Shown here: positions 1-7,554 of the stretch, one piece after another
Layout of the letters: every line of letters begins with the position of its first letter
Position numbering within the stretch: the stretch's first letter is position 1
NCBI GenBank assembly: GCA_024641245.1
Contig: JAHEDK010000024.1
Span: 1 to 42,502 of the forward strand
Length of the DNA: 42,502 nucleotides
Reading direction: 5' to 3'
DNA from: Actinomycetes bacterium
Lineage (GTDB): Bacteria > Actinomycetota > Acidimicrobiia > Spongiisociales > JAHEDJ01
Notes under the pieces: model-generated
Told to the model about the DNA's origin: nothing
Database searches by the model: none
Seen by the model: the letters and a program-made list of their open reading frames with translations, nothing else
Made by a program: the position numbers and the translations under genes

Positions 1-59
1 ATCCGTATGTTCACCTTCGGGTTCACCAGACCCGAGTCGGCCTGTTCTCCACTACCCAC
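1..59 (-). CDS. Partial gene, N-terminus only, unknown product
   Basis: A GTG codon at 59 opens a frame that runs off the left edge of the window (19 codons, beginning MGSGEQADSGLVNPKVNIR). A strong ribosome binding site, GGAGG, lies six bases upstream of the GTG on the minus strand, which is the main reason to call a gene. The fragment is too short to assign a family. A DosR-box-like palindrome lies about 55 bases further upstream and could control it. Confidence 0.45.
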   Translation of the reverse strand, partial: MGSGEQADSGLVNPKVNIR

Positions 60-114
60 AATCGCCTCCGTTCGAATTCAGGCCATCATCTCTTGACCGC
101 ACCAAGTCGCAGAA

Positions 115-128
115 GGGTCATAAGTCCC
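115..128 (-). promoter_or_regulatory. DosR-box-like palindrome
   Basis: Read on the minus strand the site is GGGACTTATGACCC. It matches the core GGGACTWWWGTCCC of the mycobacterial DosR (DevR) box at 13 of 14 positions. It lies upstream of the partial gene that starts at 59. The match is seen directly. Binding by a DosR/NarL-type regulator is inference. Confidence 0.4.
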
Positions 129-207
129 AAACCCTGCCCTAAACCGGCAACCTCGAGCGGCGGCGCGTCTCGTGCTGGTCAATCGGGTGCATTGTCGGAA
201 ACGGGTG

Positions 208-1134
208 TCATGGCGCGTATCGGGGCGATCTGCTCGGTTTGAGGATGGTGGTTTGGGTGAGGAACACGCCGATTGACACGAGGAGAATCCCTCCGAGTTC
301 GGGGGTTCCTGGTTGTTCATCGAGGAAGATCCACGCCAGCGCGGCGATTTGGATGAGCATCGTGTTGTTGATGCCAGCTGATTCGACGGCGGAGAGTCGC
401 CGAAGTGAAAGGTTCCACCAGGTGAACGCCAGCGCCGTGTTGATCACTGCCAGCCAGGCGATGATGAGCCACGCCCGGATGGACACGTCCGGCAGGCCCT
501 CCGCAACGAGACCTACAGTGACCAGGATGGCGGCACCGACGGCCATGCTGAGTGCAGTGATGATCACCGGTGACACGTCAGCCGGGCGGTTGACATGCCG
601 ACCCAACAGTGCACCGGCCGCGCCGGCACCGAGCCCGACCAGCGCGGCCGCCATCCCGATCGTGGTGGCACCGAGGTTGCCTGCGAAGTAGAGCCATGCC
701 CCGATGGCGACCAGTACCGCCCCGATCAACTGGCGACCCGACGGAGATTCCTTCAGGGATCGGGTGGCGAGTCCGGCCACCAGCAGCGGTGTCCAGGCCA
801 GCACGAGGCTGGTCGTGGCGGCAGGTTGGTTGTCTATGGCCACGAACTGGGCGCCTTGGGTCAGTGCATAGAACACAACACCGAGCACCACCACCCGTGC
901 CAGCAGAGATCGGTCCAGCTGTGCGAGCGCGTCCCGATGGGGTCGCCGCGCCAGCACCCATCCAACCAACAGAAGGGCCGCCAAACCGTAGCGGAGGGCC
1001 GCGAATGTGATCGGCCGTAACGCTTCGTCGTCAAGGCCCCAACGGATGAGAATCCACGACGAACTCCACAGGAAGGTAACGAGCAGGGCGATCGCGATGG
1101 CGGCCGCATGTGATGGGTGACGGTCACTGGACAT
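208..1134 (-). CDS. EamA/DMT-family transporter
   Basis: A 308-residue membrane protein with about ten hydrophobic segments arranged as two five-helix EamA halves. The first half begins near residue 12 (AIAIALLVTFLWSSSW) and the second near residue 150. This is the usual length and layout of drug/metabolite transporter superfamily exporters, which move amino acids, metabolites or drugs across the inner membrane. The substrate cannot be told from sequence. The ATG at 1134 is chosen because the protein then starts just before helix 1 and has GAGAGG about eight bases upstream; the frame stays open further upstream but reads as low-quality non-membrane sequence. It stands alone, transcribed away from cimA. 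Confidence 0.85.
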   Translation of the reverse strand: MSSDRHPSHAAAIAIALLVTFLWSSSWILIRWGLDDEALRPITFAALRYGLAALLLVGWVLARRPHRDALAQLDRSLLARVVVLGVVFYALTQGAQFVAIDNQPAATTSLVLAWTPLLVAGLATRSLKESPSGRQLIGAVLVAIGAWLYFAGNLGATTIGMAAALVGLGAGAAGALLGRHVNRPADVSPVIITALSMAVGAAILVTVGLVAEGLPDVSIRAWLIIAWLAVINTALAFTWWNLSLRRLSAVESAGINNTMLIQIAALAWIFLDEQPGTPELGGILLVSIGVFLTQTTILKPSRSPRYAP

Positions 1135-1485
1135 TGTTCTGCCTCTCGTATCGGCACACGCTGCGCGGTGCCGATATCTCCCCTCGAGGCTTTTGTCCTG
1201 TGAGGTGCGAGCCCTACTTGGGCCTTCTGTGACGCTCGGACCAGACCCTGCCCGGCAGGCAGACGGAACCCTAGCCACCCTTCAATCGACGCCCCGAGCC
1301 TAACCGAATCAACCGACGGTCACCACCAAACAGCCAAGCGTCAGATACTCAGCTCGTAATGGGCATGACCTCGCGGGACCCACACCATCTATCCAGCCTC
1401 ATGAAAACCGACAGCACAGACGTCACGCCGCGACACACGATCGCTCAGGAGGGCGCCCACCCTGTCTGACCAAGCCCCTGTTGCA
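1135..1485. other. Intergenic region between EamA gene and cimA leader
   Basis: About 350 bases between the divergent EamA and cimA units. I see no convincing reading frame, repeat or RNA structure here. The minus-strand promoter of the EamA gene should lie in it, but no hexamer pair stands out. Confidence 0.5.
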
Positions 1486-1514
1486 TTGACTCCACGTCGG
1501 GCATCAGTCATACT
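1486..1514 (+). promoter_or_regulatory. Promoter of the cimA leader
   Basis: TTGACT (1486-1491) and CATACT (1509-1514) are separated by 17 bases, close to the vegetative consensus (five and four of six matches). Transcription would start near 1521, only a few bases before the leader-peptide ATG at 1524, so the leader peptide would be translated from a nearly leaderless message, as is common in Actinomycetota. Confidence 0.6.
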
Positions 1515-1523
1515 TCCCCGCAC

Positions 1524-1559
1524 ATGTCCGCGAACGCCACCTTCATCATTATCGACTGA
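1524..1559 (+). CDS. Isoleucine-rich leader peptide of the cimA attenuator
   Basis: An 11-codon open frame, ATG to TGA, reads MSANATFIIID with three consecutive isoleucine codons (ATC ATT ATC, 1545-1553). The stop codon is followed at once by a hairpin and then by a terminator hairpin in front of cimA. CimA makes citramalate for isoleucine synthesis, so the repeated codon matches the end product of the pathway, as in the classical leader peptides of amino-acid operons. The reading is that ribosome stalling on scarce Ile-tRNA blocks termination. I see this directly in sequence; function is inferred. It is too short for routine gene finders. Confidence 0.75.
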   Translation: MSANATFIIID

Positions 1560-1585
1560 GCGCATACCCACTTATCGGTATGCGC
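1560..1585 (+). promoter_or_regulatory. Pause-type hairpin of the cimA attenuator
   Basis: A perfect nine-base-pair stem, GCGCATACC (1560-1568) with GGTATGCGC (1577-1585), closes an eight-base loop. It starts on the base after the leader-peptide stop codon, so a ribosome on the Ile codons or at the stop would interfere with its left arm. A short alternative pairing (1581-1585 with 1603-1607, GCGC core) could act as antiterminator, but it is weak. Confidence 0.65.
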
Positions 1586-1590
1586 CCCCA

Positions 1591-1617
1591 ACCCTTCGCC
1601 CAGCGCGAGGGGTTTTT
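1591..1617 (+). terminator. Intrinsic terminator in the cimA leader
   Basis: The arms ACCCTTCGC (1591-1599) and GCGAGGGGT (1605-1613) form a nine-base-pair stem with one G-U pair and a five-base loop, followed by five T residues (1613-1617). It ends 15 bases before the cimA start codon. A terminator in this position makes sense only as a conditional one, in keeping with the Ile-codon leader peptide upstream. Confidence 0.75.
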
Positions 1618-1632
1618 CATTTGGGAGCCAAC

Positions 1633-3195
1633 ATGACACTCGAAATCTACGACACAACGCTGCGGGACGGCTCACAGCAAGAGGGCATTTCACTGACCGT
1701 CGGAGACAAGCTGCGCATTGCCGGCCTGCTCGACGACCTCGGCGTGCACTACGTCGAAGGCGGATGGCCCGGCGCCAACCCTAAGGACGACGAGTTTTTC
1801 CAACGCGCCCGTTCGGAACTCAACTTCGCAAACGCGACCCTCGTAGCCTTCGGGTCGACCCGACGTCCGCGCGGCTCGGTTGAAGACGACGCTCAGCTGG
1901 GCGCCCTGCTCGCTGCCGACACTCAAGCCATCTGCATCGTCGGCAAGTCGTGGGACTACCACGTACGAGAGGCCCTCCGGACCGACCTCGAAGAAGGCGC
2001 CCGGATGGTGGCAGAGTCGGTCGCCTTCCTGCGCGGCCACGATCGCCGGGTGTTCTTCGACGCCGAACACTTCTTCGACGGGTTTCACGGCAACCCGGAT
2101 TTCGCCCTCACGACGCTCCGAGTGGCACTCGACGCTGGAGCCGAGCGACTGGTGCTGTGCGATACGAACGGGGGCACACTCCCTCACGAGATCCTCGAGA
2201 CCGTTGCAGCCGTGCAGCAGGTTTTCCCGGACGCCCAGCTCGGCGTCCACTTCCACAACGATGCCGGCACGGCAGTGGCGTCGTCGCTGGCAGCAGTCCG
2301 GGCAGGGGTCAGGCAAGTGCAGGGCTGCATCAACGGATACGGAGAACGGACCGGCAACACCGACCTGTCGACGCTCATCCCTGATCTGATTCTCAAAGAA
2401 GGGATGGCGGTCTTGCCGGAGGGTCGCCTCGAAATGCTCGGTCCGATTTCTCATCACGTCGCCGAGGTGGTCAACATCACCCTCGACCCCCACCGTCCGT
2501 ACGTCGGGACTTCGGCGTTCACTCACAAAGCGGGACTTCACACGTCGGCACTCGCCCGGCGGCCCGATGCCTACGAGCACACCAACCCTTCTTTGGTGGG
2601 CAATGCCAGTCGCATGGTCGTCTCCGAACTGGCCGGCAGGGCCTCGATCGCCTCGAAGGCAGCCGAACTCGGCCTCGACATGGACGATGAGCTCGCTGGA
2701 CGGGTGATCGAAGTCGTCAAGGAACGAGAACATCAGGGCTACCACTACGAGGCGGCCGACGGATCGTTCGAACTGCTGGTGAGAAAACTGGCCGGGTGGG
2801 AGCAGAAGTACTTCGAACTGGAGTCATTCCGGGTGTTCACCGAGCGAAGGGCCGACGAAGAGGTGGTGGCGGAAGCCACCGTCAAGGTGATCGTGGATGG
2901 TGAGCGGGTCGTCACGACCGGCGAGGGCGTTGGGCCCGTGCATGCGCTCGATCAGGCCCTCCGCAGCGCACTGCGAGAACGGTTTCCTCAGGTATCCGAC
3001 TTGCGGCTTACGGACTACCGAGTCCGGGTGCTCGACTCATCAGACGGCACCGAGGCGTCGGTGCGCGTCCTCCTGGAGACATCCGATCACACAACATCGT
3101 GGGGAACAATCGGAGTCCACGAGAACGTCATCGAAGCTTCCTGGGAGGCACTGACCGACGGTTTGATCCTCGGGCTCATCCGGAATACGGGTTGA
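1633..3195 (+). CDS. cimA: Citramalate synthase
   Basis: A 520-residue enzyme of the DRE-TIM metallolyase (isopropylmalate synthase) family, which joins pyruvate and acetyl-CoA to (R)-citramalate, the first step of the pyruvate route to isoleucine. The N-terminus has the family signature YDTTLRDGSQQEG, with LRDG binding metal and substrate. HFHNDAGTAVA near residue 210 supplies the metal-binding histidines, and GYGERTGNTDL is the following conserved loop. Residues about 370-515 form the C-terminal allosteric domain seen in LeuA/CimA. The length and the separate LeuA-type C-terminal domain fit the long actinobacterial/cyanobacterial CimA type. The ATG at 1633 has GGGAG five bases upstream. Control by an Ile leader peptide and terminator supports CimA over homocitrate or isopropylmalate synthase. 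Confidence 0.9.
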   Translation: MTLEIYDTTLRDGSQQEGISLTVGDKLRIAGLLDDLGVHYVEGGWPGANPKDDEFFQRARSELNFANATLVAFGSTRRPRGSVEDDAQLGALLAADTQAICIVGKSWDYHVREALRTDLEEGARMVAESVAFLRGHDRRVFFDAEHFFDGFHGNPDFALTTLRVALDAGAERLVLCDTNGGTLPHEILETVAAVQQVFPDAQLGVHFHNDAGTAVASSLAAVRAGVRQVQGCINGYGERTGNTDLSTLIPDLILKEGMAVLPEGRLEMLGPISHHVAEVVNITLDPHRPYVGTSAFTHKAGLHTSALARRPDAYEHTNPSLVGNASRMVVSELAGRASIASKAAELGLDMDDELAGRVIEVVKEREHQGYHYEAADGSFELLVRKLAGWEQKYFELESFRVFTERRADEEVVAEATVKVIVDGERVVTTGEGVGPVHALDQALRSALRERFPQVSDLRLTDYRVRVLDSSDGTEASVRVLLETSDHTTSWGTIGVHENVIEASWEALTDGLILGLIRNTG

Positions 3196-3213
3196 CCGAC
3201 CTCGCCCCTGCCC

Positions 3214-4077
3214 TCACGCTCCCGTCGCGATCGCCAGGAAGGCCGCCAGGCGAGGGTTGCCGGCGGCGGATGCTCGCCAGACGGCGGCCAGCAAGCGCCG
3301 GGCGACCGGTTCGGGCCGGGATTTCTCGAGGGGAGTGACACCCCCTTCAGCCACAGCCTCGGGGAGCACGGCCCATCCGAAACCTAGTCCGACCATCTGT
3401 GTGAGCACTGCCGGATTAGCGCTCTCGAGAATGATGTGCGGCGTCCACCCGACGTCGGCGAAGAAGCGGTCGATGACGCCCCTGGTCCGGCTGGTCCTTG
3501 GATACATCACCCAATCGCCCGTGGCTGGATCGCCGTCATCCGGTCCGTAGAGATAGAGCGGCTCCTGGCGGATCACCTCTGAACTGAGCCCCCCTTCATC
3601 CACCGGCCCGGTGACGAAGACAACATCGTGCTCGAGAATGCGCAGGCCATCGAGCAGCGGAGTCGAGGGGGCAACAGTGAGCTCGAGGTCCACGTCCGGA
3701 TGTCTGCTCCGGAATGCATGGATGGCATCGGGGAGCACGTAGAGGCTGGCGGCATCGATCATGCCGACCCGGAGCCGACCATGCAACGTCGTTCCCGTGG
3801 CGTGAAGTTCTGAACGCAGATCCCCGGTGGTATTCAGAACATCACGGGCATACGCCACTGCCTGTCTGCCTTCGGCGGTGAGCACCCGCCGCCGCCCAAC
3901 TGCCTCGAACAGCCGGGTCCCGAGCCGGCGTTCCAGCTCGTGCATGGACTGGGACAGTGCCGGCTGACTGATGCCGAGCCGATCGGCGGCATCGGTCCAG
4001 TTGCTACCTCGAGCGACTTCGGCCAGATAGGCGAGCTGGCGGAGCTGAATGCTGAGTTCAGGAGCGGTGACGTCCAT
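3214..4077 (-). CDS. LysR-family transcriptional regulator
   Basis: A 287-residue LysR-type regulator. Residues about 8-67 form the winged helix-turn-helix (LRQLAYLAEVARGSNWTDAADRLGISQPALSQ), followed by the linker helix and a periplasmic-binding-like effector domain from about residue 95. It is divergent from the inositol-phosphate synthase gene, the usual arrangement for a LysR regulator and its target, and convergent with cimA (18-base gap). The target and ligand are not evident. A TATAAT box six bases before the ATG suggests a leaderless message. Confidence 0.88.
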   Translation of the reverse strand: MDVTAPELSIQLRQLAYLAEVARGSNWTDAADRLGISQPALSQSMHELERRLGTRLFEAVGRRRVLTAEGRQAVAYARDVLNTTGDLRSELHATGTTLHGRLRVGMIDAASLYVLPDAIHAFRSRHPDVDLELTVAPSTPLLDGLRILEHDVVFVTGPVDEGGLSSEVIRQEPLYLYGPDDGDPATGDWVMYPRTSRTRGVIDRFFADVGWTPHIILESANPAVLTQMVGLGFGWAVLPEAVAEGGVTPLEKSRPEPVARRLLAAVWRASAAGNPRLAAFLAIATGA

Positions 4078-4083
4078 CTAGTT

Positions 4084-4112
4084 ATTATATAGGAGTCGCT
4101 TATGTGTCTGAA
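4084..4112 (-). promoter_or_regulatory. Promoter of the LysR gene (leaderless)
   Basis: On the minus strand a perfect TATAAT (4084-4089) lies 17 bases from TTCAGA (4107-4112, four of six matches to TTGACA). The -10 box ends six bases before the ATG at 4077, so transcription should begin at or next to the start codon. A TTGACT at 4121-4126 on the plus strand may be part of the divergent promoter for the inositol-phosphate synthase gene, but I find no well-spaced -10 for it. Confidence 0.6.
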
Positions 4113-4190
4113 TGGTTTCATTGACTTGTCTGCTGATCAGGTTGACCCATATGCTGACGGGACCATCTCAACCCAAGGGATCCACTCGTC

Positions 4191-5507
4191 ATGAGCGCAC
4201 CACTCGAAATCAAGCCGGCCGATGGCAAGCTCGGCGTCCTTCTCCCCGGAATGGGCGCGGTGGCCACCACCTTCATCGCCGGAGTGTTGGCCGGCCGCAA
4301 AGGGCTCACCCAACTGCACGGCTCGCTCACGCAATCGGGACGCATCCGGCTCGGCAAGCGCACCGAGCAACGCAACCCGCTGATCAAGGACTTCGTCCCG
4401 TTGGCCGGTCTCGACGACCTGGTATTCGGCGGCTGGGACCCGATCCCCGAGAACGCCTATCGAGCGGCGCTCACTGCCGGAGTGCTGGACGACCGTCAAC
4501 TCGAACCGATCAGAGCCGAGCTCGAAGCCATCGAGCCGATGACCGCCGTCTTCGACAAGGAGTACGTGCGCTTGCTCGACGGCACGCACGTCAAGCAGGG
4601 CGAGACCAAGCTGGACCTGGCCCGGCAGTTGATGGACGACATCGACCGGTTCCGCATCGACAACGCCTGCGACCGGTTGGTGATGGTGTGGTGCGGGAGC
4701 ACCGAGGTCTACCGCGAGCCCGGGGCCGTTCATCAGAGCCTCGAAGCGTTCGAACACGGTTTGAAAACGAACGATCCGGAGATCGCCCCAAGTCAGATCT
4801 ACGCGTATGCAGCCCTCTCGATGGGTGTGCCGTACGCCAACGGAGCGCCGAACATCACCGTCGACACACCGGCTCTTCTGGAACTGGCGGTGCGCGAAGG
4901 ATTGCCGGTGAGCGGCAAGGACTACAAGACCGGCCAGACCCTGATCAAGACGATCCTGGCGCCGGGCCTCAAGGCGCGGATGCTCGGTGTGGACGGCTGG
5001 TTCTCTACCAATATCCTCGGCAACCGCGACGGGGAGGTCCTCGACGACCCCGGCAGCTTCCGCAGCAAGGAAGTCTCCAAGCTGGGCGCTCTCGAGCACA
5101 TCTTCCAACCCGACCAGTACCCGGATCTCTACGGCGACCTCTACCACAAGGTCCGCATCAACTACTACCCGCCCCGCGGAGACAACAAAGAGGGCTGGGA
5201 CAACATCGACATCTTCGGGTGGATGGGTTATCCCATGCAGATCAAGGTGAACTTCCTGTGCCGGGACTCGATCCTCGCCGCTCCCCTGGTGCTCGACCTG
5301 GCGCTCTATATGGACCTGGCCCGGAGAGCAGGCAAGGCGGGAATCCAGGAGTGGCTCAGCTTCTACTACAAGAGCCCCCAGGTGGCGGAAGGCCTCTATC
5401 CGGAGCACGACTTGTTCATTCAGCAAATCAAGCTGAAGAACACGCTCCGCCATTGGATGGGCGAGGAATTGATCACCCACCTCGGCTCCGAGTACTACGA
5501 GGATTGA
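4191..5507 (+). CDS. ino1: myo-Inositol-1-phosphate synthase
   Basis: A 438-residue NAD-dependent cyclase that converts glucose 6-phosphate to 1L-myo-inositol 1-phosphate, which feeds inositol lipids and inositol-based thiols in actinobacteria. The N-terminus has a Rossmann motif (GVLLPGMGAVATTFIAGV). The central SGKDYKTGQT segment is the family's conserved nucleotide and substrate loop, and NTLRHWMGEE near the C-terminus fits the closing domain. It is longer than the roughly 360-residue mycobacterial type and resembles the longer bacterial form. The ATG at 4191 has AAGGGA about ten bases upstream. It is divergent from a LysR gene and followed immediately by a 56-base palindromic repeat. Confidence 0.9.
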   Translation: MSAPLEIKPADGKLGVLLPGMGAVATTFIAGVLAGRKGLTQLHGSLTQSGRIRLGKRTEQRNPLIKDFVPLAGLDDLVFGGWDPIPENAYRAALTAGVLDDRQLEPIRAELEAIEPMTAVFDKEYVRLLDGTHVKQGETKLDLARQLMDDIDRFRIDNACDRLVMVWCGSTEVYREPGAVHQSLEAFEHGLKTNDPEIAPSQIYAYAALSMGVPYANGAPNITVDTPALLELAVREGLPVSGKDYKTGQTLIKTILAPGLKARMLGVDGWFSTNILGNRDGEVLDDPGSFRSKEVSKLGALEHIFQPDQYPDLYGDLYHKVRINYYPPRGDNKEGWDNIDIFGWMGYPMQIKVNFLCRDSILAAPLVLDLALYMDLARRAGKAGIQEWLSFYYKSPQVAEGLYPEHDLFIQQIKLKNTLRHWMGEELITHLGSEYYED

Positions 5508-5563
5508 CCCGTTCTCGCGCGGGGATCTGCCCCTATAGGGTGGGATTCCCGCGCGAAAACGGG
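5508..5563. repeat. Dispersed palindromic repeat, copy 1
   Basis: A long hairpin begins on the base after the ino1 stop codon. The arms, CCCGTTCTCGCGCGGG and its partner at 5548-5563, pair with one mismatch, and the centre CCCTATAGGG is itself palindromic. Positions 5510-5561 align without gaps to 29759-29810 (44 of 52 bases identical). It has no T-tract, so it is not a typical intrinsic terminator. Confidence 0.8.
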
Positions 5564-5583
5564 ATGTGGGTAACGTGCCGTTC

Positions 5584-7014
5584 ATGCGCAAGAGTTTCCA
5601 CATGACGCCTAATGAGTTCCGGGCGGCCGGTCACACCGCCATTGAATGGGTGGCCCGCTACCTCGAGGACGTCGAGAACTACCCGGTGCTGTCGCAAGTC
5701 CAACCTGGCGGCATTCGTGCCCGGCTTCCCGCTCACCCGCCTGACTCCGGTGAATCGTTCGAGGCAATTATGAACGATCTCGACGCAATAATCATGCCGG
5801 GCATCACCCACTGGCAGTCGCCGAACTTCTTCGCGTACTTCAACGGGAACGCGTCCGCCCCGTCCATTCTCGGAGAGCTGATCTCGGCCGGCCTCGGAAC
5901 CCAAGGGATGCTGTGGGCGACCAGCCCGGCCGCCACCGAGCTAGAGACCCTTGTCCTGGACTGGCTGGTGGAGCTGCTCGGGTTACCGGACGCCTTCCTG
6001 TCGACCGGGCGGGGGGGCGGGGTGATCCAGGACACCGCCTCTTCGTCGACGCTGGTAGCCACGCTTGCCGCACGCGAACGGGCGACCGGGTTCACGACCA
6101 ACAAAACAGGCGACCTTGGCCACCTCACCGCCTACACGTCGACCCAGGCTCACTCTTCGGTTGAGAAGGCTGTCCGCATTGCGGGCATCGGATCGGCCAA
6201 CCTGGGTCTCGTCGATGTCGACGCGAACTATGCCATGCAGCCCGAACATCTCGAACGGCTGATGCTGGAGGATGTGGCGGCCGGAAAGACGCCGGCCGTG
6301 GTGATCGCCACCGTAGGAACGACATCGTCGACGGCCATCGATCCTGTGCAACGGATTGGAGAGATCGCCAGGAGGCACGGCGCCTGGTTTCACGTCGATG
6401 CTGCATTGGCCGGATCGGCCACGGTGCTGCCGGACATGCGGTGGCTCCACGAAGGTCTCGAACTGGCAGACAGCTACGTCGTCAATCCGCACAAGTGGTT
6501 GTTCACCAATCTGGATTTCTCTGCTCTCTACGTGACCGACCGGTCGGCTTTGATCAACACGCTCTCGGTGCTTCCCGAATACCTGCGTAACGAGGCAACA
6601 GAGTCGGGCGAAGTGATCGACTACCGCGATTGGCAGATCGGACTCGGCCGCCGTTTCCGGGCACTGAAGCTGTGGTTCGTGGTACGACACTACGGAGTGG
6701 AGGGACTCCGGCACCATGTGGCCGGGCATTTGCGGATGGCGAAGGAGCTCGCCGACCGGGTCCGCCAGCATCCCGACTTCGACCTAGCGGCCCCGGTGCC
6801 GGTCAACCTGGTCTGCTTCCGCCATCGTGGCGGTGAGGCCGTGAACCAGCACATCATGGACACGGTCAATGCGTCGGGCGAGGCATTCTTCACACACACC
6901 AAGCTCGACGGCAAGCTGACCCTGCGAATGGCCATCGGCCAGACCTATACAGAAGACCGGCACGTCCGCCGCGCATGGGACTTGATCGTCGAAGCCGCCG
7001 CATCGGCCGAGTGA
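5584..7014 (+). CDS. PLP-dependent group II amino-acid decarboxylase
   Basis: A 476-residue enzyme of the aromatic-L-amino-acid decarboxylase family. The motif NPHKWLFTNLD carries the PLP-binding lysine (about K304), and HVDAALAGSA holds the aspartate that contacts the PLP ring; the residue after DAA is Leu where many family members have Tyr or Trp. The N-terminus (FRAAGHTAIEWVARYLEDVENYPV) is typical, as is the length. The likely substrate is an aromatic amino acid (Tyr, Phe, Trp or DOPA), not certain. The start is uncertain: ATG 5584 is used; ATG 5602 (MTPNEF) matches most family starts, and GTG 5566 abuts the upstream palindrome. It overlaps the broken P-loop gene by four bases. Confidence 0.85.
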   Translation: MRKSFHMTPNEFRAAGHTAIEWVARYLEDVENYPVLSQVQPGGIRARLPAHPPDSGESFEAIMNDLDAIIMPGITHWQSPNFFAYFNGNASAPSILGELISAGLGTQGMLWATSPAATELETLVLDWLVELLGLPDAFLSTGRGGGVIQDTASSSTLVATLAARERATGFTTNKTGDLGHLTAYTSTQAHSSVEKAVRIAGIGSANLGLVDVDANYAMQPEHLERLMLEDVAAGKTPAVVIATVGTTSSTAIDPVQRIGEIARRHGAWFHVDAALAGSATVLPDMRWLHEGLELADSYVVNPHKWLFTNLDFSALYVTDRSALINTLSVLPEYLRNEATESGEVIDYRDWQIGLGRRFRALKLWFVVRHYGVEGLRHHVAGHLRMAKELADRVRQHPDFDLAAPVPVNLVCFRHRGGEAVNQHIMDTVNASGEAFFTHTKLDGKLTLRMAIGQTYTEDRHVRRAWDLIVEAAASAE

Positions 7015-7288
7015 CGAGGGTCGTCGTGCAGCGCGTCGCGGTGGTTGGAACGAGCGGCTCCGGGAAGACCACCTCTCAGGCCGGCTGGCCGCCATGTTGG
7101 GCGTGCCGCACGTCGAACTCGACTCCCTGCACTGGGAACCGGGCTGGACCGAGGCGGATCCTGAGGTGTTGCGCCGTCGGGTCGAAGCGGCGCTCAGCAC
7201 CGACGGATGGGTTGTAGATGTGAACTACTCGGCGGTTCGCGATCTCATCTGGCCGAGAGCGGACACACTCGTTTGGCTCTACTACTGA
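7011..7288 (+). pseudogene. Broken P-loop kinase-like gene (FlaR/adenylate-kinase-like)
   Basis: From a GTG at 7011 (overlapping the decarboxylase stop) the frame reads a clear Walker A motif, VAVVGTSGSGKTT. At about 7073 the frame shifts: the continuation LSGRLAAMLGVPHVELDSLHW lies in the next frame, as if one C were lost from a CCC run. That frame continues through DGWVVDVNYSAVRDLIWPRADTLVWL and ends in a stop at 7286-7288, well short of the roughly 170-200 residues of this family (small P-loop kinases annotated as DNA topology modulation protein FlaR-like). The sequence after the stop becomes AT-rich, suggesting the 3' half was lost. Confidence 0.7.
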
Positions 7289-7296
7289 ACTCCCGG

Positions 7297-7346
7297 TTTC
7301 TCAGCAATGCAATAGTCGAATAACGATACATAGTATTGCCGAGAAA
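7297..7346. repeat. AT-rich imperfect inverted repeat
   Basis: TTTCTCAGCAAT (7297-7308) and ATTGCCGAGAAA (7335-7346) are inverted copies with one mismatch around 26 bases. The segment is clearly AT-richer than its surroundings and directly follows the truncated P-loop gene. It could be a remnant of a small mobile element or a regulator site; I cannot decide. Confidence 0.5.
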
Positions 7347-7368
7347 ATGTATGGAGGTCCAGATACCC

Positions 7369-7382
7369 CACCCTGTATGGTA
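7369..7382. promoter_or_regulatory. CsoR/CstR-like operator upstream of lipoprotein rhodanese
   Basis: CACCCTGTATGGTA matches the core TACCCTGTAGGGTA of the palindrome at 9357-9370, upstream of the CsoR-family gene, at 12 of 14 positions, including the TGTA centre. It lies about 170 bases before the lipoprotein rhodanese start. That the same repressor acts here is inference. Confidence 0.45.
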
Positions 7383-7504
7383 TGGTGTGGTTGGTGTCCG
7401 ACAGGTGCCGGCTGGTTTCTCCCCGATTCCGGCCCATTGAAGTCCCCCCGACTTCTCCCCTCTCCGGATGCAGGCCGGCGCCGCGGACACCAGGTCGATA
7501 GACG

Positions 7505-7535
7505 GCGGCTCCTACGCTGGAGCCGCTTCTCATTT
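7505..7535 (+). terminator. Hairpin with T-rich tail in the rhodanese leader
   Basis: GCGGCTCC (7505-7512) and GGAGCCGC (7519-7526) form a perfect eight-base-pair stem with a six-base loop, followed by TTCTCATTT. It resembles a weak intrinsic terminator and ends about 20 bases before the rhodanese start codon. It could close the upstream transcript or act as a leader control; no leader peptide is evident. Confidence 0.45.
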
Positions 7536-7554
7536 GAACATACGAGGTGACTAC

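Noticed and set aside
3196..3213. Bidirectional terminator between cimA and the LysR gene
   Set aside because: The 18-base gap has no stem or T-tract.
7011..7288. Programmed frameshift in the P-loop gene
   Set aside because: No slippery heptamer is evident and the downstream frame is itself truncated, so decay or a sequencing error is simpler.
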